From contig NZ_BMRY01000003.1 of NCBI RefSeq assembly GCF_014648875.1, positions 682,001 through 746,000 of the forward strand: a stretch of 64,000 bases of DNA, in the 5' to 3' direction. The notes under the pieces are model-generated. The model saw only the letters and a program-made list of their open reading frames with translations, ran no database searches and had not been told where the DNA came from. The DNA comes from Streptomyces parvus (GTDB taxonomy: Bacteria; Actinomycetota; Actinomycetes; Streptomycetales; Streptomycetaceae). How positions within the stretch are numbered: position 1 is the first letter of the stretch; each line of letters begins with the position of its first letter. A program made the position numbers and the translations under genes. Of the stretch, positions 59,919 through 64,000 are shown in pieces.

Positions 59919-60278
59919 CAGGACTCCCTGCGAGGGCGGTGGAGGGGGCAGTTGGACCGTATCCGCCGCCGGGGGCCCGGGACGCCGGGCCCCGAGAATT
60001 TCTTGATGACCGGAAGTGGCCCTGGGTGGCGGCCTGTGCGACGTAGGTGACCGAAGTCGGCCGGGAACGGCCCACGAGTGCGACGAATGTCCCTTTCCTG
60101 CCCGATGTCGGCGGCAGGGAGGGGATGGCCGAAAGTCTGGCAACTCCTTATTCAATATTTCTCATTGGAATCTCTCAAACGCGCACGGAGATCACTCGCC
60201 GAGGTCTCTTGCCGCAGCGAATCCCCGGTGCTTAAGGTCGAGCCGAATTGGGCGAGAGTGCCAGGAAGGGGAGACTCG
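59919..60278. promoter_or_regulatory. 360-bp divergent region, thioesterase / MbtH-PKS operon
   Basis: No gene is supported here. Around 60140-60180 the base composition turns AT-rich (ATTCAATATTTCTC), a likely promoter zone for the rightward MbtH-ACP-ketosynthase operon. I cannot define exact hexamers or an operator. AGGAAGGGGAG just before 60279 is the MbtH ribosome site. Confidence 0.45.
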
Positions 60279-60497
60279 ATGGCGAATCCATTCGAGGATG
60301 ACAACGCCGATTACTTCGTGCTGGTGAACGAAGAGGGGCAGTATTCGATCTGGCCCGCTTTTGCCGAGGTTCCGGCGGGCTGGAACGTGGCGCACGGCGC
60401 GGCCGGGCGGCAGGAATGCCTCGACCACGTCAACGAGCACTGGGTCGACATGCGCCCCCGCAGCCTCGTGGCCGCGATGGCCGCCGACGCTTCCTGA
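60279..60497 (+). CDS. MbtH-like protein
   Basis: 72 residues, the usual family size. It starts [20 protein letters not shown] and carries the conserved tryptophans in [12 protein letters not shown] and [14 protein letters not shown]. MbtH-like proteins bind adenylation domains and are needed for solubility or activity of many of them, so it probably serves the seven A domains here and perhaps a trans-acting one. It is first in the operon, 25 nt before the ACP gene. Confidence 0.95.
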   Translation: MANPFEDDNADYFVLVNEEGQYSIWPAFAEVPAGWNVAHGAAGRQECLDHVNEHWVDMRPRSLVAAMAADAS

Positions 60498-60522
60498 CAA
60501 GACAACCGACTGAGGAGAGAGC

Positions 60523-60774
60523 ATGCCGACCATCACCGACGAGCGCCGCGCCACCATCAGAGAAATCATCTGCGACATTCTCGAACTCGAGGACGACGAG
60601 GTGACCGACACCAGTCTCTTTATCGATGACCACGGTGCCGACTCGCTCCGTGCGATCGAAATCCTCGCCTCCCTGGAGAAGGAGTTCGGCATCACCATCG
60701 AGCAGTCCGAACTGAGCGAGATGGTCAACCTCGAGCGTGTGTACAAGGTCGTGGCCGAGGCCCCCGGCCGCTGA
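60523..60774 (+). CDS. acyl carrier protein
   Basis: 83 residues, acidic, with the phosphopantetheine serine in GADSLRAIEI (Ser41) and the following LEKEFGI helix typical of free-standing ACPs. A GAGGAGAGAG ribosome site precedes it. Placed directly before three ketosynthase-type genes, it should carry the growing acyl chain of the type II-style synthase. The chain would then be passed to the first C domain of NRPS1. Confidence 0.93.
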   Translation: MPTITDERRATIREIICDILELEDDEVTDTSLFIDDHGADSLRAIEILASLEKEFGITIEQSELSEMVNLERVYKVVAEAPGR

Positions 60775-60810
60775 TCGGCCCCCCAGCCCGCGACTGACAT
60801 GGGAGACGTG

Positions 60811-62061
60811 ATGTCCTCAACGCGCCCCGGCGCCGAATCGGGAAGACGCCGGGTAGTCCTCACCGGCTTCGGAGTCATCTCCAGTATTGGAATCGGAGCA
60901 GCCGAGTTCACCGAGAGCCTCAGGAAGGGCCGAAGCGGCGTCAGCCCGATCTCGGTGTTCGATGTCGAAGGCTTCGCCCACGGCAACGGGTGCGAGGTCA
61001 AGGGATTCGAACCGGAGCAGTGGATCACCCGCACTCCCGTGCAGGAGCTGGGGCGGGCCAGCCGGTTCGCCGTCGCGGCGGCCCGGATGGCCGTGCAGGA
61101 CGCCGGCCTGGACCCCGAAGTACTCGCCGGCCAACGGGGACTCGTCTCCGTCGGCACCACGGACGGCGAGTCCTTCGAACTGGACCAGCTGGTCGCTGCC
61201 GAGCTCGCCGACGGCCCGGAGAACATGGATCCGGAGATCGTTCGGCGGGTTTCGGCGGCCAGGCTGTCCACCACCATCGCCCAGGAGCTCGGGCTCAGCG
61301 ACATCGAGGCCCCGACCATCGCGACCGCCTGCTCCGCGGGCAACTACGCGATCGGCTACGGCTTCGACGCGGTGAGTTCGGGCGAGGTCGACTTCGCCCT
61401 GTGCGGCGGCGCCGACGCCATGTGCCGCAAGACGTTCACCGGCTTCTACCGGCTGGGCACCATCGCGCCCGAGTTCTGCCAGCCCTTCGACGCCGACCGC
61501 AAGGGCATCCTCACCGGTGAGGGCGCCGGAGTGCTGGTCCTGGAGAGCCTGGAATCGGCCCTCGCCCGCAACGCCGTCATCTACGCCGAGGTGCTCGGGT
61601 ACGGCCTCAACTGCGATGCGTACCACCAGGTCGCGCCGAAGGGCGACAGCGTGGCCGAGTGCATGAGGATCGCCCTGGAGAACGCCGGCGTGAAGCCGCA
61701 GGAGGTCGACCTGATCTCCGCGCACGGCACCGGGACCAAGGCCAACGACATCACCGAGGCCGGTGCGATCCGCGAGGTCTTCGCGGAGGACACCCCCCGG
61801 ACCATCTCGTTGAAGTCGATGCTGGGCCACACCATGGGCGCCGCCAGCGCGCTGGGCGCCATCGCCTGCGGTCTGGCCATCACCCACGGCTTCATCCCGC
61901 CGACGATCAACCACCGCCGGACCGATCCGGAGTGCGACATCGACTGCGTACCCAACGAGGCCGTCGAAGCGGATCTGCGGATCGTGCAGAACAACGGTCT
62001 CGCGTTCGGCGGCAACAACTCGATCGTGATCCTCGGCAAGTACGAGGGCAGTGCCGCATGA
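60811..62061 (+). CDS. beta-ketoacyl-ACP synthase (KS-alpha type)
   Basis: 416 residues with the full catalytic triad: Cys174 in TACSAGN, His305 in HGTGTKAND and His340 in LGHTMGAAS. It resembles FabF-like and type II PKS ketosynthases and would perform decarboxylative condensation on the ACP. I chose ATG 60811 because GGGAG lies 5 nt upstream; ATG 60799 has no ribosome site. Its stop overlaps the next ketosynthase (ATGA). The chain type is unknown from this gene alone. Confidence 0.93.
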   Translation: MSSTRPGAESGRRRVVLTGFGVISSIGIGAAEFTESLRKGRSGVSPISVFDVEGFAHGNGCEVKGFEPEQWITRTPVQELGRASRFAVAAARMAVQDAGLDPEVLAGQRGLVSVGTTDGESFELDQLVAAELADGPENMDPEIVRRVSAARLSTTIAQELGLSDIEAPTIATACSAGNYAIGYGFDAVSSGEVDFALCGGADAMCRKTFTGFYRLGTIAPEFCQPFDADRKGILTGEGAGVLVLESLESALARNAVIYAEVLGYGLNCDAYHQVAPKGDSVAECMRIALENAGVKPQEVDLISAHGTGTKANDITEAGAIREVFAEDTPRTISLKSMLGHTMGAASALGAIACGLAITHGFIPPTINHRRTDPECDIDCVPNEAVEADLRIVQNNGLAFGGNNSIVILGKYEGSAA

Positions 62062-63188
62062 CCTACCCCATCACCGGCGCCGGTGCCGTCGCCAGTATCG
62101 GCGGCGACCTCGACGAGGTCTTCCGTTCCCTGTGCGAGGGCCGCAGCGGACTCGCGCCGCTGCGGGCCTTCGACCGGGCGCAGTTCAACGCGCAGCAGCT
62201 GTTCGAGATCGACGACCGGCCCGCCGAGGGGCTCGACGAGCCGGGCCGGGCCACCCGCTTCCTGCTCGAAGCCGTACGGCAGGCCGCGGCGGACGCGGGG
62301 CTGCCCGAGGACCTGGCCGGCATACCGGTGCTGGTCGGCACCGGCCTGCGCGAGCTGCGCTCCCTGGAGCTGTGGTGGCGCGACGGCGTCCCCTTCGGGG
62401 CCGATGAGCTGCACTTCGAGAACGCGCTGCGCAGCCGGTTCGGCGCCGTCGACACCCACACCTTCGCCGGCGCCTGTTCGGCCTCGCTGTACGCCCTGGC
62501 CCTCGCCTGGGACCTCCTGGAGCAGGGCGAGGCCGAGACCGTGATCGTGGCCGGCTGCGACGTGGTCACCGAGAGCATGTTCGGGCAGGCCGACCGCGTC
62601 CAGTTCGACCCGCCCTCGTCGGTACGCCCCTTCGACACGGGGCGGCAGGGCACCATCCTCGGTGAGGGAGCCGCCGCCGTCGTGCTCGGCCGTGTTCCGG
62701 CCGAGGGCCGCCGGCCGCGCGGCTGGCTGCGCTCCGTCGCCGTCAACTGCGACGCCCACCACCAGACCGCGCCCGACGCGGCGGGCGTCCGGGCAGCCGT
62801 CCGGCAGGCCCAGGACCGGGCGGCGGTCACCCCGGAGGAGATCGACCTCGTGCTCCTGCACGCCACCGGCACGCCGCTCAACGACCGGACGGAAGCCACG
62901 GTGACCGCCGAGGTGTTCGCCGAGGCCCGTCCGGCGCTGACCGGGGTGAAATCCCTGACCGGCCACACATCCGGCTCGGCGGGCCTGCTCAGCCTGATCG
63001 TCGCCCTGCGCTCCCTGGAGACGGGCATCGTGCCTCCCATCGCCGGGCTCACCGACCCGCTTTCGGAGGGCGCCGGGCTGAACCTGGTGTCCGGCGGCCC
63101 GCTGACCGGGCCGCTGCGCACGGCCCAGGTCAACAGTTTCGGCTTCGGCGGCGTGAACGCCGTCGCGATCGTGGCGGGGGCGGCATGA
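62058..63188 (+). CDS. second beta-ketoacyl synthase, catalytic residues retained
   Basis: 376 residues. In the partner position where type II systems usually carry a chain-length factor, this protein retains Cys140 in GACSASL, His268 in HATGTPLND and His303 in TGHTSGSAG. It may thus be an active condensing enzyme, or a partner that kept its residues. It overlaps both neighbours by 4 nt (ATGA), ensuring matched expression with KS 1 and the KS-like protein. It is shorter than typical ketosynthases (about 410), with a short N-terminus. Confidence 0.9.
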   Translation: MTYPITGAGAVASIGGDLDEVFRSLCEGRSGLAPLRAFDRAQFNAQQLFEIDDRPAEGLDEPGRATRFLLEAVRQAAADAGLPEDLAGIPVLVGTGLRELRSLELWWRDGVPFGADELHFENALRSRFGAVDTHTFAGACSASLYALALAWDLLEQGEAETVIVAGCDVVTESMFGQADRVQFDPPSSVRPFDTGRQGTILGEGAAAVVLGRVPAEGRRPRGWLRSVAVNCDAHHQTAPDAAGVRAAVRQAQDRAAVTPEEIDLVLLHATGTPLNDRTEATVTAEVFAEARPALTGVKSLTGHTSGSAGLLSLIVALRSLETGIVPPIAGLTDPLSEGAGLNLVSGGPLTGPLRTAQVNSFGFGGVNAVAIVAGAA

Positions 63189-64000
63189 ATCCCGTGGCCA
63201 TGACCGGCCTCTCGGTGGCCCTCCCCGGCGTGGACCGGCCGCGGGGACTGCTGGAACCGGTGGCGCCCGACCCCGCACCGGTCGACCCCGCCGTACTGAT
63301 CGGCAAGAAGGGCCTGCGCTACAAGGACCGGGCGACCCGGATCGGACTGCATCTGGCCTTCGCCGCGCTCACCGACGCCGGGCTGCTCGACGACGGGCGG
63401 CTCCGCGCGCCCGGCGACCGGATCGGCGTGGTCGTCAGCTCCAACCTGGGCAACGCCGACACGGTGTGCCGGGCCGTCGAAACCATCGCGAAGGAGACCA
63501 CCTCCGGGCTCAGCCCGATGGACACCCCCAACGCCTCCAGCAACATCATCGCGTCCGAGACGGCCATCAGGTTCGGGCTGCGGGGCCCCAACCTGACGGT
63601 GTGCAACGGTGCGGGCTCGGGGCTGGACGCGGTGCGCTGGGCCGGGCTGATGGTCCGCTCCGGCCGGGTCGACCACATGGTGGTCGTCGGCGTCGAACCC
63701 GACAACCCGGTGACCCGGCGGCTCGTCGGCGGACCGGTGGCCGACGGGGGAGCGGCGCTGGTGCTCAGCCGGTCCGGTGAGACCGGTCCGGTACGTCCGG
63801 CCAAGGCGCTGCTCGCCGCCGGGACCCGTACCGCCCCGTCCGGCACGGCACCCCGGCGCCCGGCCGGGACGACCCCGGGCACCGCGCTCCGGCTCACCGA
63901 CGAGCCGGACCACGTACCGCCCGGAGAGCCGTCGCTGGACCTCGCCGGCTGGGGCGAACTCTCCGGCGCCCTGGGCGTCGTGCAGTGCGTCGCGGCCGCC
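63185..64000 (+). CDS. ketosynthase-like protein without catalytic cysteine, 3' end outside window
   Basis: 272 codons are visible, running off the window. The thiolase fold N-half is recognisable: MTGLSVALPG, GVVVSSNLGNADTV, and GPNLTVCNGAGSGLDAV. Aligned to TACSAG-type active sites, the nucleophile position is Ala143; a cysteine lies three residues earlier. It therefore looks like a chain-length factor or structural partner. It overlaps the second ketosynthase by 4 nt. Length and histidine residues of the C-half cannot be judged. Confidence 0.85.
   Translation, partial: MNPVAMTGLSVALPGVDRPRGLLEPVAPDPAPVDPAVLIGKKGLRYKDRATRIGLHLAFAALTDAGLLDDGRLRAPGDRIGVVVSSNLGNADTVCRAVETIAKETTSGLSPMDTPNASSNIIASETAIRFGLRGPNLTVCNGAGSGLDAVRWAGLMVRSGRVDHMVVVGVEPDNPVTRRLVGGPVADGGAALVLSRSGETGPVRPAKALLAAGTRTAPSGTAPRRPAGTTPGTALRLTDEPDHVPPGEPSLDLAGWGELSGALGVVQCVAAA

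Noticed and set aside
60799..60810. ATG 60799 as start of the first ketosynthase
   Set aside because: No ribosome site upstream, whereas GGGAG is well spaced for ATG 60811.

Overview
The window is GC-rich actinobacterial DNA with strong GC bias at third codon positions, GGAGG-type ribosome binding sites, frequent GTG starts, ATGA/TGATG stop-start overlaps and one rare TTA codon. All of this points to Streptomyces or a close relative. Nearly all of it looks like one large biosynthetic gene cluster for a non-ribosomal lipopeptide, and the cluster runs off both ends of the window (a P450 is cut at base 1, a ketosynthase-like gene at base 64000).

Layout. 1-4627: a truncated P450 (-) diverges from a MacB-type ABC exporter (+). 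4851-5797: a tiny LysR-type DNA-binding protein converges on a NarL/LuxR response regulator across a 14-bp hairpin. 5961-12150: a tight three-gene unit of a secreted PA14/Rhs-repeat protein, a SyrP/TauD-type hydroxylase and a P450, closed by a perfect hairpin. 12423-49065: three end-to-end NRPS genes (about 2092, 5181 and 4933 aa) with 1-nt or 18-nt spacing at their junctions. 49270-50370: an unknown multi-spanning membrane protein. 50446-54793: a leftward group of P450 (with a TTA codon), membrane acyltransferase, and DrrA/DrrB-like ABC transporter. 55073-57237: a methyltransferase overlapping a tryptophan-2,3-dioxygenase-superfamily haem protein. 57303-59918: a sensor kinase (-), an SRPBCC-like protein (+) and a type II thioesterase (-). 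60279-64000: MbtH, acyl carrier protein, two complete ketosynthases and the start of a ketosynthase-like protein without its catalytic cysteine.

How it fits together (inference from domain order). The ACP and ketosynthases would build an acyl chain as a discrete, type II-style system, as in polyene or cinnamoyl-lipid peptide pathways. The first condensation domain of NRPS1 would attach it to the first residue. Ten modules then extend the peptide: C-PCP / C-A(Asn)-PCP-E / C-A-PCP-E / C-A(Asp-like)-PCP / C-A-PCP-E(decayed) / C-PCP-E / C-PCP-E / C-A-PCP-E / C-A-PCP / C-A(Ile/Val-like)-PCP-TE. The terminal thioesterase releases or cyclises the product. Three modules (1, 6, 7) have no adenylation domain, and no free-standing adenylation gene is present in the window, so a trans-acting enzyme is expected outside it. 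MbtH would support the adenylation domains, the type II thioesterase would clear misloaded carriers, the hydroxylase and P450s would oxidise residues, and the methyltransferase/haem-oxygenase pair would supply or modify an aromatic building block. Two ABC systems would export the product.

I cannot name the compound. Substrate codes were read by eye from the A-domain motifs and only the Asn code is a confident match.
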